A stretch of DNA of 64,000 nucleotides from JAMXLO01 sp963812505 (GCA_963812505.1 CAWEVM010000003.1:1-64000), one strand, 5' to 3'. Shown: positions 44,445 through 52,464, numbered from the stretch's first letter. Notes: generated by a model from the letters alone, not told the origin. Numbers and translations: made by a program.

Positions 44445-44488
44445 CCTGGACCCCCCAAGCCCTCTCAGGGGAGGGGGAGAAGCATGCA
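44445..44488. repeat. C-tract/G-tract hairpin in intergenic DNA
   Basis: Between the HpaB gene and the ClC gene, GGACCCCCCAAGCCCTCTC is followed by AGGGGAGGGGGAG, allowing a C-run/G-run hairpin of about 10 bp with mismatches. It resembles the hairpin at 8185-8207 and the C-run near 17268-17285. I read these as copies of a dispersed GC-rich intergenic element; no T-tract makes termination uncertain. Confidence 0.4.
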
Positions 44489-46337
44489 CTACTCCCCGGA
44501 CAGCTCCCGCCGCCGCCGGTCGAGCTCCTCGCTGTAGCGGCGCAGCGCGTACTGCTCGGTCAGCAGGCCGATGACGCGTTTCAACTCCGCGCCGTCCACT
44601 ACCGCCAACGCGTCGCTTTCGGCGTTCTCGAACATCGCGACCGCCTCCTTTATGGTCATTTGCGGCAGCAACACTGTGTCCGTGTAATGCAGCAGGTCGC
44701 GGACAGCATGGTTCTCGTCCGCATCCGCGTGCACCTCGGCCGGCAGCACGATGCCGGCATACCGGTCGTCCTCGTCCATCGCCACCACGCGCTGGTGCGC
44801 GCCCAGCGGGAAAGTCGCGCTTGAACGCCTCGATCGGTGTGTCGGCACGCACCGTGCGCATCTCCCGCCGCATCATCCGCCCCACGGTGAGATTGCGCAT
44901 CCAGCCGATGTCGACCGCGCTGCGGATCGCCTCCCCACGCAGGTGGAACCGCCAGGTGGCGAACGAGTAGCCGAACGTCCGCCGCACCGTCAGCGCGGAA
45001 ATCACGCAGGCGGCGAGCACCGCGATGGTCAGCGGCAGACTGCCGGTGCTCTCCAGCGCCAGGAAGCCCATGGTCAGGGGACCACCGATGATCGCGACGG
45101 CCAGACCGCTCATACCAACCAGTGCGCAGACCACCGGTGAGACCGCGTGCGCCGTGCTGACGATGGCGAGCGCGCCGGCGAAGGCCTTGCCCACCAGAGC
45201 GCCCAGGAACAGCGAGGCAAAGAACAGCCCGCCGCGGAAGCCGGAACCGATCGAGATCGCCGAGGCGAGCGACTTCAGCACGACCAGCAGCGTCACATGG
45301 GTCAGTGTGTAAGGTGCCTCGATGACCACACCCAGCGCGCCATGCCCGGAGGACAATACCGCCGGCGTCACCAAGGCTAACGTGCCGACGGCGAGTCCGC
45401 CGCACATCGGGCGGAGCCAGCCGGGGGCGCCACTCTTGCGGAACAGCTCCTCGGTCAGCGTAACGCCGCGCATGATGGCGATGCCGACCAGGGCGCAGAC
45501 CATGCCTAGGGCGAGGATTGGGATGTAGTCCAGTGCCTCGACCCGCGTCGGTACCTGCAGCACGAGATCGAACGGCGAGTTGCCCAGAGCGTTGACCACC
45601 GCGACCGCGACGATCGCGGCGACTGCGACCGGGGCGAAGGTGCCGAGGGAGTAGGTGCCGATCACCAGTTCAAAGGCGTAAAATGCGCCGGTCAGGGGGG
45701 CGTTGAAGGCGCCGGCGATTGCGCCGGCGGCGCCGCAGCCAACCAGCAGGCGCAGATCGTTGCGCCGGACGCGGAACATGCGACCAAAGCGCGACGCCAA
45801 CGCCGAGCCGATCTGGGTATAGCCGGCCTCCAACCCGACCGAGGCGCCGACGCCGTTCGACAGGATCGTCTGCACCACGACGATCAGGCTGTCGTTCAGC
45901 GACATGCGCCCGCCGTACAGCGCGTTGGCTTCGATCGGGTCGACGGCGCGTCTTGGGTGATAACGCACGATTACCAGGCCGAGCAGCCCGATCAGCAGGC
46001 CGCCCAATGTCGGCACCGCGACGGTGCGGATCGGATCTAGTTCAACCATGGCGCTAAGGCGCTCGCTGGCGCTGATCAGAAACAGCAGCTGATGGATCAA
46101 CTGCGTGGTTTCGGTCATTAGCCACACGGCGACGCCGGCACCGCAACCGACGAAGGCGGACAGCACGACCAGCCAGATTTCATCTGCGCGAACCAGCGCG
46201 CGCAATGTCTGCGGTGCATGCAGAACCGCATCGCCAAAGGCACGGCGCGGTCGATGGTACCGAGTGGACGCAGTTCTCCCCGCGTGCGGGGTTGCCGAAG
46301 CACCCGCAATGGTTAAGTCGCCAGGGAGTGTCGACAT
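44489..46337 (-). pseudogene. clcA: ClC-type chloride channel/antiporter with CBS domains, frameshifted near the 3' end
   Basis: ClC proteins move Cl- or other anions across the inner membrane. The first frame shows the voltage-gated channel core: GASVGLEAGYTQIGS (replacing the usual G-R-E-G-P filter, Glu kept), GAAGAIAGAFNAPLTGAFYA and GSGFRGGLFFASLFLG. At ADTPIEAFKRDF the register is lost. The expected CBS pair (LGAHQRVVAMDEDDRYAGI ... DALAVVDGAELKRVIGLL) continues in another frame. Removing one A/T at 44811-44813 restores a 615-residue ClC plus CBS protein. Start ATG 46337; upstream in-frame start 46376 is possible. Confidence 0.87.
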
Positions 46338-46449
46338 GCGACGTACGTCCAGCGGGCCAGCGAGAAACAGACGCATTCTTGGAACCAGTGCGCCGCAGGA
46401 TCAACCGCCGTGATACTGATTTGTCACGGAGTGTGGTAAATTTAACCGG

Positions 46450-47451
46450 CTATTCTGCGAGCGGCCGAATTCCGCGATCCACGCGGGTTGCCTCGAGATC
46501 GTCTTCGACGAAAGCCCGCACCACCTCGACCAACGGTTCGTGCGAGGCGAAGCCCAGTGTATAGGCGCGTATCGCCTCGAAGGCGGCCGGCCACAGACCA
46601 ACGATTGCGGAGACCTCCTTGTTCTCGACGCGGCGCACAAGCGCGGACGCGCCGGGCTCCACCGCGTCCAGTGCCTGCAACAGATGCGCGATCGTTGTGC
46701 TGATGCCTGGTGGATTGATGCTGCGGTCGAGACCCATCGGCGTGGTGTCCATCGCCGCGGCGTGCAGCAACCAGTCGACGGCGCGGCGCGGGCTGCACAC
46801 CCAGGCGGCGAAGGCGTCAGACACCGGCAGTTCCGCTGGCAGCCCGAGGAGGGGCTCGCGGACGATGGCCGAGAAGAACGAGCTCGCGGCGCGGTTAGGG
46901 CGGCCGGGGCGCACGATGACCGTCGGGAGGCGGATCGACACCGCATCGAGGAAGCCGCGACGCGTCGCGTCTGCCAGGATCAGTTCTGCGGCCGCCTTCT
47001 GAGCGCCGTAGCTGTTCGCCGGCACCTGCCGCGCATCGTCGCCGAGTAGCGCGTCCTGCCCGCCAGAGAAGCTCGCCACCGATGAGGTGAACACCACGCG
47101 CGGCGGCATGCCCCCGGCGGCGACCAGGCGGCGGCAGGCATCGACCACGGCATCGGTGCCACGCAAATTGACGCGTCTTCCCAGTTCGTAATCGGCCTCG
47201 GCCTGGGCGGAGACCACCGCGGCGAGGTGGAACACCACGTCGGTGCCAGACGGTATTGCCTCGGGCGGAAGGTCCACGAGGTCGCCCGCCAGCACAGTGA
47301 TCGGGAATGCGGCTTCCGGCGGTGCTGGCGCTGCGAGATCCGTCAGCGTCAGGGCCGCGATCGGCCGGTCGCCCAGCTTGCCGTCCCGCGCCAGGCGGGC
47401 CGCGACCTTCCGCCCAAGGAAGCCGGCACCGCCCAATATTGATATCTTCAC
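46450..47451 (-). CDS. denD: D-erythronate dehydrogenase-like extended SDR
   Basis: A 333-residue NAD-dependent epimerase/dehydrogenase. Rossmann motif ISILGGAGFLGRKVAARLA opens the protein, with DVVFHLAAVVSAQAEADYE and VVFTSSVASFSGG for the Ser, and the catalytic YxxxK in NSYGAQKAAAELIL. The pattern YELGRRVNLRGT and INPPGISTTIAHLL match D-erythronate dehydrogenase (2-oxidation of D-erythronate). GTG 47451 is preceded by GGAGGA and chosen over a longer frame. OtnK/OtnC partners are not seen here, so the role is inferred from family. Confidence 0.82.
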   Translation of the reverse strand: MKISILGGAGFLGRKVAARLARDGKLGDRPIAALTLTDLAAPAPPEAAFPITVLAGDLVDLPPEAIPSGTDVVFHLAAVVSAQAEADYELGRRVNLRGTDAVVDACRRLVAAGGMPPRVVFTSSVASFSGGQDALLGDDARQVPANSYGAQKAAAELILADATRRGFLDAVSIRLPTVIVRPGRPNRAASSFFSAIVREPLLGLPAELPVSDAFAAWVCSPRRAVDWLLHAAAMDTTPMGLDRSINPPGISTTIAHLLQALDAVEPGASALVRRVENKEVSAIVGLWPAAFEAIRAYTLGFASHEPLVEVVRAFVEDDLEATRVDRGIRPLAE

Positions 47452-47501
47452 AGAACGGTCCTCCGATTGCAGCGTATCATGAAGCGGCCCACGGTGCCGC
47501 C

Positions 47502-48680
47502 ATGCTCGGTCCACTGCCCTATCGTCTGTTCCTCAATCCACGCTTCGGCAGCAGCCAAATAGCATCACTTCCTGATGCGGGTTTCCAGCGTGCCAAAGCG
47601 CAGATCACTTCGTGGGACGGCTATGAGATGACGCCTTTGCGCGATTTGCCCGGCCTTGCCCAGCAGGCCGGTCTGGACGCGATCCGGCTGAAGGACGAAG
47701 CGACCCGCTTCGGCCTGGGCAGCTTCAAGGCGCTCGGCGGTTCTTATGGGGTGGTATGCGTGTTGGCCACCGCGCTGGCGCAGCACGGCCTTCCGTTGGA
47801 GGCGCTGTCAGCCAAGCTCGTCAACGGCGGCTACCGCGATGTGACCGAGGGCATTACCGTCACCTGTGCCACCGATGGCAATCACGGGCGTGCTGTGGCC
47901 TGGGGGGCGCAGCGCTTCCACTGCAGGTGTGTGATCTTCGTCCACGGGAGCGTGAGCCAAGAGCGGGTGGACGCGATCGCCCGATACGGCGCCGAGGTCC
48001 GCCGGGTGCCCGGCACGTATGACGATGCCGTTCGCGAGGCCGCGCGACAGGCGGCTGCGAACGGGTGGTTCACCGTCTCGGATACGTCCTGGAGCGGCTA
48101 CTCCGAGGTCCCAAAGCAGATCATGCAGGGCTACCGGCTGATGGCGGACGAGGCCGCCGACCAATGGAGGGGTGAACAGCCGACACATGTTTTCGTCCAG
48201 GCGGGCGTTGGTGGCGTTGCGGCCGCGGTCTCGGTACAGATGCGTGCCCGGTTTGATCCCGCTCCGGCGTTGGTCGTGGTTGAGCCCGACCGCGCCGCCT
48301 GTTTGCTGGCGAGCGCGGAACTGGGTCAGCCCACCGCTGTTCCGGGCAATCTCGACACGCTGATGGCTGGCCTCGCCTGTGGCGAGCCCAGCCCCGCGGC
48401 CTGGCAGGAACTCGATCACGGGGCTGCGGCGTTCATGGCGATCCCCGACGAGGCGGCCGTGGCGTGCATGAGGCTCCTTGCCGGGTTCGGCGTCGTCGGC
48501 GGCGAATCAGGGGTGGCGGGCCTCGCCGGCTGCCTTCTCGTGGTGTCCGACCCTGCTTCGCGCGAACTTCTTGGGCTGGACAGATCCAGCCGCGTCCTGG
48601 CCTTCCTTACGGAAGGTGCCACCGATCCAGAAACCTATGAGCGTTTGGTGGGCATTAGTCCGAACCAGTTGGAACTCTAG
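47502..48680 (+). CDS. dpaL: diaminopropionate ammonia-lyase
   Basis: A 392-residue fold-type II PLP enzyme that converts 2,3-diaminopropionate to pyruvate and ammonia. The PLP lysine is in LGSFKALGGSYGV (K76), the substrate/PLP segment in TVTCATDGNHGRAVAWGA, the YSEVPKQIMQGY block is typical of DpaL, and GVGGVAAAVS binds the phosphate. It is divergent from denD, with 50 bases between starts, so the two promoters likely overlap and share control. Related threonine dehydratases exist; the YSEVPKQIMQGY block supports DpaL. Confidence 0.9.
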   Translation: MLGPLPYRLFLNPRFGSSQIASLPDAGFQRAKAQITSWDGYEMTPLRDLPGLAQQAGLDAIRLKDEATRFGLGSFKALGGSYGVVCVLATALAQHGLPLEALSAKLVNGGYRDVTEGITVTCATDGNHGRAVAWGAQRFHCRCVIFVHGSVSQERVDAIARYGAEVRRVPGTYDDAVREAARQAAANGWFTVSDTSWSGYSEVPKQIMQGYRLMADEAADQWRGEQPTHVFVQAGVGGVAAAVSVQMRARFDPAPALVVVEPDRAACLLASAELGQPTAVPGNLDTLMAGLACGEPSPAAWQELDHGAAAFMAIPDEAAVACMRLLAGFGVVGGESGVAGLAGCLLVVSDPASRELLGLDRSSRVLAFLTEGATDPETYERLVGISPNQLEL

Positions 48681-48823
48681 GATATTTCGGAGGTGACAAC
48701 TCCGATCGGACGTGCGATGCTCTCGAAGACGTTTGCGGTCTCAAGCGGTTGTAATCGACAATTGCTGTTAACCGAACACGAATTGGTTCGTAGTAGCCAC
48801 TAGAAACCGCAAGTGGCCAGGAG

Positions 48824-49360
48824 ATGCACGCGACAATGGTGGGCCAAAAGCCGCTGATTGGGATCTTGCTGACGACTGGCTTTGCCTATGGCCTGTACCC
48901 TTACGTGGCCCTGTATGAGTTGGGCCAAGCCGTGCGGCAGGGCGACGCGGTCAGACTGGAAACCATGGTCGATTGGGCCTCGGTGCGCGAGGGGATCAAG
49001 GAAGACATCTGCGACCAGGTGGTCGAGCAGCCGGAGCCAGCGCAAAACAGCCACCAGCTTGCGCCATTCGGCGCGGGCTTCGTGCGCGGCATCGCAACCA
49101 ATACGGTGGACAAGCGGGTGACGCCCGAGGCGCTGGTCGCGGCGACGCAACAGCCCGATCCTAAGAGCTTGGCCAAAAGCGACGGCGTACGGGTGAACTG
49201 GGCGTTTTTCGTTAGTCCGTCAGCCTTTATGGTTGACCTGGGGACGCCGGATAACCTCGCCCCGATCCGCCTCCAGATGGATCTCCGCGAGGGTGCATGG
49301 CACGTGACGCGCGTCTGGTTGCCACCCGACATGCTCGGTGGGGCAGCCGCGGGGACATAA
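48824..49360 (+). CDS. DUF2939 family protein
   Basis: A 178-residue protein with an N-terminal hydrophobic segment (GILLTTGFAYGLYPYVALYEL), which may be a signal or membrane anchor. The family pattern follows: AVRQGDAVRLETMVDWASVREGIKEDI, quoted here in part as DWASVREGIKEDI. The C-terminal half has VSPSAFMVDLGTP and LQMDLREGAWHVTRVWLP. AGGAG lies just before the ATG. The function is unknown. An imperfect GCCACT...AGTGGC repeat lies at its upstream edge (48797-48818). Confidence 0.8.
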   Translation: MHATMVGQKPLIGILLTTGFAYGLYPYVALYELGQAVRQGDAVRLETMVDWASVREGIKEDICDQVVEQPEPAQNSHQLAPFGAGFVRGIATNTVDKRVTPEALVAATQQPDPKSLAKSDGVRVNWAFFVSPSAFMVDLGTPDNLAPIRLQMDLREGAWHVTRVWLPPDMLGGAAAGT

Positions 49361-49565
49361 TCACGCCTTCTTCGCTGATCCCGCCGGTCGGTCGCTGCAT
49401 TCAGACTGGCAACCCATCCGGGCAATGCGTCGTCCGTAAGCTGGGCCAAGCGGCGGATTGCCTCGCAAGGAAAATATTCTAGATCATCGGCAGTTGTTGC
49501 TTGCCATCTCCATACAACCTATGGTTTTATATGTTCGTCTTATGTTCTTCAAAAGGAGACGCGCC

Positions 49566-49949
49566 ATGGGTGCCAAAACCAACCGGGCACAATCTGATCT
49601 CCGCCCCCAATATGCCCCTCATCGCCGCTGCCAACCGTTCCGTGACGCGGAGGAAGCGTGGCTCTGGACGATGGCCGCATTGATGGCGCGGCGCGAGGGC
49701 GCCCGTTTCAGGGCCAATCAGGGTTTGGTCGTGCGTCCGTGTGAGCCGGACGACGTGGTGAAATGCCTGGACGGGCTCTATCGTCGGCGCCGGATCGACC
49801 TTGTGCATGCGCGCATACTTCGCATCTGGGGCGAGCGGCAGGCTTCCCCGAACCCAGCGTTCCCGGTTGAGCGTTGCGACTGGAGGTTGTGGCGTGAGGC
49901 TCTGGAGCGGCTGGAATGGCCCTTGCGGGCCAAAGGGATCGTGGGGTGA
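49566..49949 (+). CDS. small conserved protein of unknown function (phage-neighbourhood type)
   Basis: A 127-residue soluble protein with no signal or membrane helix. AAAAGGAGA precedes the ATG at 49566. Blocks such as EEAWLWTMAALMARREGARF, CEPDDVVKCLDGLYRRRRID and HARILRIWGERQASPNP are distinctive, and the tryptophan-rich C-terminal CDWRLWREALERLEWPLRAKG (quoted in part). I recall similar proteins in alphaproteobacterial genomes but no function. The adjacent small genes suggest a phage or gene-transfer-element cassette; that is inference only. Confidence 0.65.
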   Translation: MGAKTNRAQSDLRPQYAPHRRCQPFRDAEEAWLWTMAALMARREGARFRANQGLVVRPCEPDDVVKCLDGLYRRRRIDLVHARILRIWGERQASPNPAFPVERCDWRLWREALERLEWPLRAKGIVG

Positions 49950-49972
49950 TGATTACAAATAGGAAAATTTGC

Positions 49973-50000
49973 TTGACAAAGACCACCCTCATTCCATAGT
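49973..50000 (+). promoter_or_regulatory. sigma-70-like promoter
   Basis: A perfect -35 hexamer TTGACA (49973-49978) is followed after 16 bases by CATAGT (49995-50000), a 4-of-6 match to the -10 hexamer. Expected start of transcription is near 50007. It sits in an AT-richer patch after the 127-residue gene and directly precedes the two-hairpin unit described below, so it may drive that unit. Confidence 0.55.
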
Positions 50001-50006
50001 CTGGCG

Positions 50007-50093
50007 CAGTCAACGGGCGGACTGTGCCCGCTGATCTTTCTCCTCCTCAAACCTCAAGGGGCTGCCGCGATCCGCGGCGGCCCCTTTCTTTTT
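50007..50093 (+). ncRNA. candidate small RNA / attenuated leader with anti-Shine-Dalgarno tract
   Basis: From the predicted start, the transcript would have a first hairpin CGGGC-GGACTGT-GCCCG (50014-50030), a single-stranded CU-rich tract CTTTCTCCTCCTC (50036-50048) and an intrinsic terminator (50058-50093), about 87 nt in all. This layout matches trans-acting small RNAs of alphaproteobacteria that expose CCUCC-type anti-Shine-Dalgarno sequences between two stems. The alternative is a 5' leader/attenuator of the following small gene, whose ribosome site lies just past the terminator. I cannot decide between them from the sequence. Confidence 0.5.
50058..50093 (+). terminator. strong rho-independent terminator
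   Basis: Stem GGGGC-T-GCCGCG (50058-50069), loop ATC and CGCGGC-G-GCCCC (50073-50084) pair along 11 bp with one mismatch. TTTCTTTTT follows. It is the clearest intrinsic terminator in the window. It ends the short transcript starting near 50007. Confidence 0.85.
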
Positions 50094-50113
50094 GCCCGAA
50101 GGGACCCCCTGCC

Positions 50114-50350
50114 ATGGCGTTCGCCATCCGCAATCTCTCCGTGCTCGCCTACGCCAACGGCTTCACGCTGTGGCACTACAAGGCTGGCAAGGACCGGCTC
50201 AATCACATCGAAGAAGTCGATTTCTTCGCCGACGCCGCGGACATGTTGGCGGAAGGCGACATGATGATCGTCTCGGCGTCCGACGGAGGCCGCATCGTCA
50301 CCATCGCCTCGGGCACCGCCGGTGAAATCACCACCGCGCCACTGGTGTAA
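50114..50350 (+). CDS. small protein of unknown function (phage-neighbourhood type)
   Basis: A 78-residue protein. GAAGGGA lies about 11 bases before ATG 50114, directly behind the terminator, so expression needs read-through or a separate promoter. The N-terminal run AIRNLSVLAYANGFTLWHYK and the C-terminal pattern AADMLAEGDMMIVSASDGGR and ITTAPLV look like a compact beta-rich fold. I recall similar proteins near phage structural genes in alphaproteobacteria but know no function. It converges with the next gene (4 bases apart). Confidence 0.65.
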   Translation: MAFAIRNLSVLAYANGFTLWHYKAGKDRLNHIEEVDFFADAADMLAEGDMMIVSASDGGRIVTIASGTAGEITTAPLV

Positions 50351-50354
50351 TCGA

Positions 50355-50639
50355 TTACCGCGGCGAAATCGGTCGGCTGAGCACTCCGCGCGCATGCTCC
50401 AGAGAGCCGGCCTCGGTGATCGCGTACCGTCCGTCCCGCCGGTCCTCGGCCAGGCCCATCGCGGCCAGCCGCTCCAGGCAGGTGCCGTCCTTCGTTCCGG
50501 CCGGTCGACCGACAGCGCCGCTCAACATCAGCCTGTGGAGCGCCGAGCGGCAGCAGGTTTCCAGATAGGGCTCGTTCCACACATGCGGGATCGTCGTCGT
50601 CTGCGCCTCGCATGGCAAGTTTCGGAGAATATCGACCAT
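50355..50639 (-). CDS. small winged-helix-like protein
   Basis: A 94-residue protein on the minus strand. The middle part, LHRLMLSGAVGRPAGTKDGT, CLERLAAMGLAEDRRDGRYAI and TEAGSLEHARGV, has the look of a winged helix (recognition helix then Y-A-I-T-x-A-G wing). The ATG at 50639 shares its AT with the ATG of the divergent gene at 50638, so the two start codons overlap in CATG. A regulator of the neighbouring small genes is plausible but unproven. Confidence 0.55.
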   Translation of the reverse strand: MVDILRNLPCEAQTTTIPHVWNEPYLETCCRSALHRLMLSGAVGRPAGTKDGTCLERLAAMGLAEDRRDGRYAITEAGSLEHARGVLSRPISPR

Positions 50640-51069
50640 GAGCGACGGCGAACGTCCCGGGCAACGCCTGCGGGTAGTGTGGGAATTCAGTCTGGTCGCC
50701 CTGCTGCAAGGTGTCCAGGTCGCCTCGTTGCTGATCGCCCTGGTTTATTGGTTCGTGCTGAACGCCAACCGCGGCCAGGACAATGAGCGCCGACTGGCGG
50801 AATTGCAGGCAAGCGTCTCCGGGCAGATTACCGAACTCCGCCAGGCGGTGGCGGTTGGGCTTTCCGATGTCCGCCAGCAGCTCAATGCATTGCCCGATAC
50901 ACGCGCGCGGCTCGACCAGGTGGAAAAGCACCTGGCTGAGGTCGATGCCCGGTACGGCAACCTCGACACGCGCATTGGTGTGGTGGAGCGCCAGATGGTG
51001 GAGTTGCACAGCGACATGAGCTCGATCACCCGGGCGAGCAACGTACCGTTGCCAGGGACGCGGCGATGA
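50638..51069 (+). CDS. membrane-anchored coiled-coil protein, i-spanin/holin-like
   Basis: A 143-residue protein. A short basic N-terminus is followed by one membrane helix (about 14-40: EFSLVALLQGVQVASLLIAL then VYWFVLNA) and a long charged coiled-coil region (about 45-125). The region has repeats of LAELQASVSGQITELRQAV, LDQVEKHLAEVD and MVELHSDMSSI. GGAG lies 13 bases before ATG 50638. Its stop overlaps the lipoprotein gene by four bases. An N-in helix plus periplasmic coil next to a small lipoprotein resembles the i-spanin/o-spanin pairs of phage lysis cassettes. Confidence 0.6.
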   Translation: MSDGERPGQRLRVVWEFSLVALLQGVQVASLLIALVYWFVLNANRGQDNERRLAELQASVSGQITELRQAVAVGLSDVRQQLNALPDTRARLDQVEKHLAEVDARYGNLDTRIGVVERQMVELHSDMSSITRASNVPLPGTRR

Positions 51070-51341
51070 TGCGCGCGGCCGCCTTGATTCTGCCCGCGCT
51101 GGTGCTTGTCGTGTCCTGCGCACCTCTACCGCCGCATAAGTCGGCCGACCCGGAGCCCGGCCCCGAGCGTTGTCAGCAAGGCGTGCCAGTGCCCCCTGCG
51201 CCACGCCGGCCGCGCACTGTCGAGCAACTCGGCGCATGGGCGCTTACGGCAGAGCGCGCGGCGCGACAAACCGAAAACGCCCGGGCAGCATGTGCCGACA
51301 GCTACGCCCAACTCAGAGCATGGGTCGACACTACGAGGTAA
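51066..51341 (+). CDS. small lipoprotein, Rz1/o-spanin-like
   Basis: A 91-residue protein with an N-terminal signal ending in a lipobox (LVLVVSC, C at about 18), so it should be lipidated and placed in the outer membrane. The mature part is proline-rich (APLPPHKSADPEPGPE), then VEQLGAWALTAERAARQTEN and ACADSYAQLRAWV. I recall the pattern of E-x-L-x-A-W-A followed by A-C-A-x-x-Y/W-x-L from proteins near phage lysis genes. The ATG overlaps the upstream coiled-coil gene. No endolysin gene is seen. Confidence 0.6.
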   Translation: MMRAAALILPALVLVVSCAPLPPHKSADPEPGPERCQQGVPVPPAPRRPRTVEQLGAWALTAERAARQTENARAACADSYAQLRAWVDTTR

Positions 51342-51396
51342 ACCGCGACTGCCGGCTATCGTGGCGGTGCGACGGCAGGCATAACCGTCCTCGCTC

Positions 51397-52464
51397 ATGA
51401 CGCCCGCGATCGCATCCGCCTTCACACCGCTCGTGCGACGGGTCGATCCGGAGCGGGCGCACCGCCTGGCCTTGACCGCTCTGCGCCTCGGCCTTGCCGG
51501 GCGATCGCGCGAGACTGATGCCGCGTGTCTGGCCGTCGAAGTGCTGGGCCGGCGGTTCGCCAATCCGATCGGCCTCGCTGCCGGGTTCGACAAGGACGCG
51601 GTGGCAGTGCCAGCGCTGATGCGTCTGGGGTTCGGCTTCGTTGAGACCGGAACGGTGACGCCGCGGCCACAGTCCGGCAATCCGCGGCCGCGGCTGTTCC
51701 GGTTGACGGCGGATGCGGCGGTGATCAACCGTATGGGCTTCAACAATGGCGGTCTGGACGCCTATCTCGCCCGGCTCGCGCAGCGTCCGCGCGGCCCCGT
51801 CGTGCTCGGCGCCAATGTCGGCATCAACAAGGAAGGCGCCGACCCCGAACGCGATTATCCCGCGCTGATCGCAGCGGTCGCGCCGTACGCGGACTATGCG
51901 GTGATCAATGTCTCCTCGCCGAATACGCCCGGCCTGCGCGATCTCCAGGGCGAGACCCAGTTGCGTGCGATCCTGCATGCCGTTGCGGAGCGCGTGCCGA
52001 CCCGGCCGCCACTGCTGGTAAAGATCGCGCCCGATATCAACGACGAGGCATTGACCGCGCTGGTCGAGACCTGTGTCGCAGAGGGCGTCCAGGGACTGAT
52101 CGTGTCGAACACGACCATATCCCGGCCCTCAACACTGCGTTCCCCGCTGGTGTGTGAGGCGGGCGGTCTGTCCGGTTCACCATTGTTCCGGCTCTCCACC
52201 GCGGTGCTGGCCCGTGCCTTTCTGCTGGCGCGCGGACGGCTCGTGCTGATCGGTGTCGGTGGCATTTCTACCGGCGAACAGGCACTGACCAAGATCAGAG
52301 CGGGCGCCTCGCTGGTGCAGGTCTACACCGCCTTCGCCTACGCCGGTCCTGCGCTGATCCCACGGCTGAAGCGCGAACTCGTCGCTGCCCTGAGTGCCGG
52401 CGGCTTCGCGCGCGTGCAGGATGCGGTGGGCAAGGACGCGCAGCGTCTGGCAGAATACGGCTGA
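51397..52464 (+). CDS. pyrD: dihydroorotate dehydrogenase (quinone), class 2
   Basis: PyrD oxidises dihydroorotate to orotate in pyrimidine synthesis, passing electrons to quinone at the inner membrane. The 355-residue protein has the class 2 N-terminal helical lid (ASAFTPLVRRVDPERAHRLA), the FMN region NPIGLAAGFDKDA, RLFRLTADAAVINRMGFNNG and the catalytic loop with Ser in VINVSSPNTPGLRDLQ. The C-terminal phosphate-binding LIGVGGISTGEQAL and AGASLVQVYTAFAYAGP follow. HAD-hydrolase gene overlaps its stop (TGATG). Confidence 0.96.
   Translation: MTPAIASAFTPLVRRVDPERAHRLALTALRLGLAGRSRETDAACLAVEVLGRRFANPIGLAAGFDKDAVAVPALMRLGFGFVETGTVTPRPQSGNPRPRLFRLTADAAVINRMGFNNGGLDAYLARLAQRPRGPVVLGANVGINKEGADPERDYPALIAAVAPYADYAVINVSSPNTPGLRDLQGETQLRAILHAVAERVPTRPPLLVKIAPDINDEALTALVETCVAEGVQGLIVSNTTISRPSTLRSPLVCEAGGLSGSPLFRLSTAVLARAFLLARGRLVLIGVGGISTGEQALTKIRAGASLVQVYTAFAYAGPALIPRLKRELVAALSAGGFARVQDAVGKDAQRLAEYG

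Noticed and set aside
49973..50350. Reading the whole 49973-50350 stretch as one mRNA for the 78-residue gene.
   Set aside because: A strong intrinsic terminator separates the promoter from the gene, so read-through or another promoter is needed; I kept the two as separate features.
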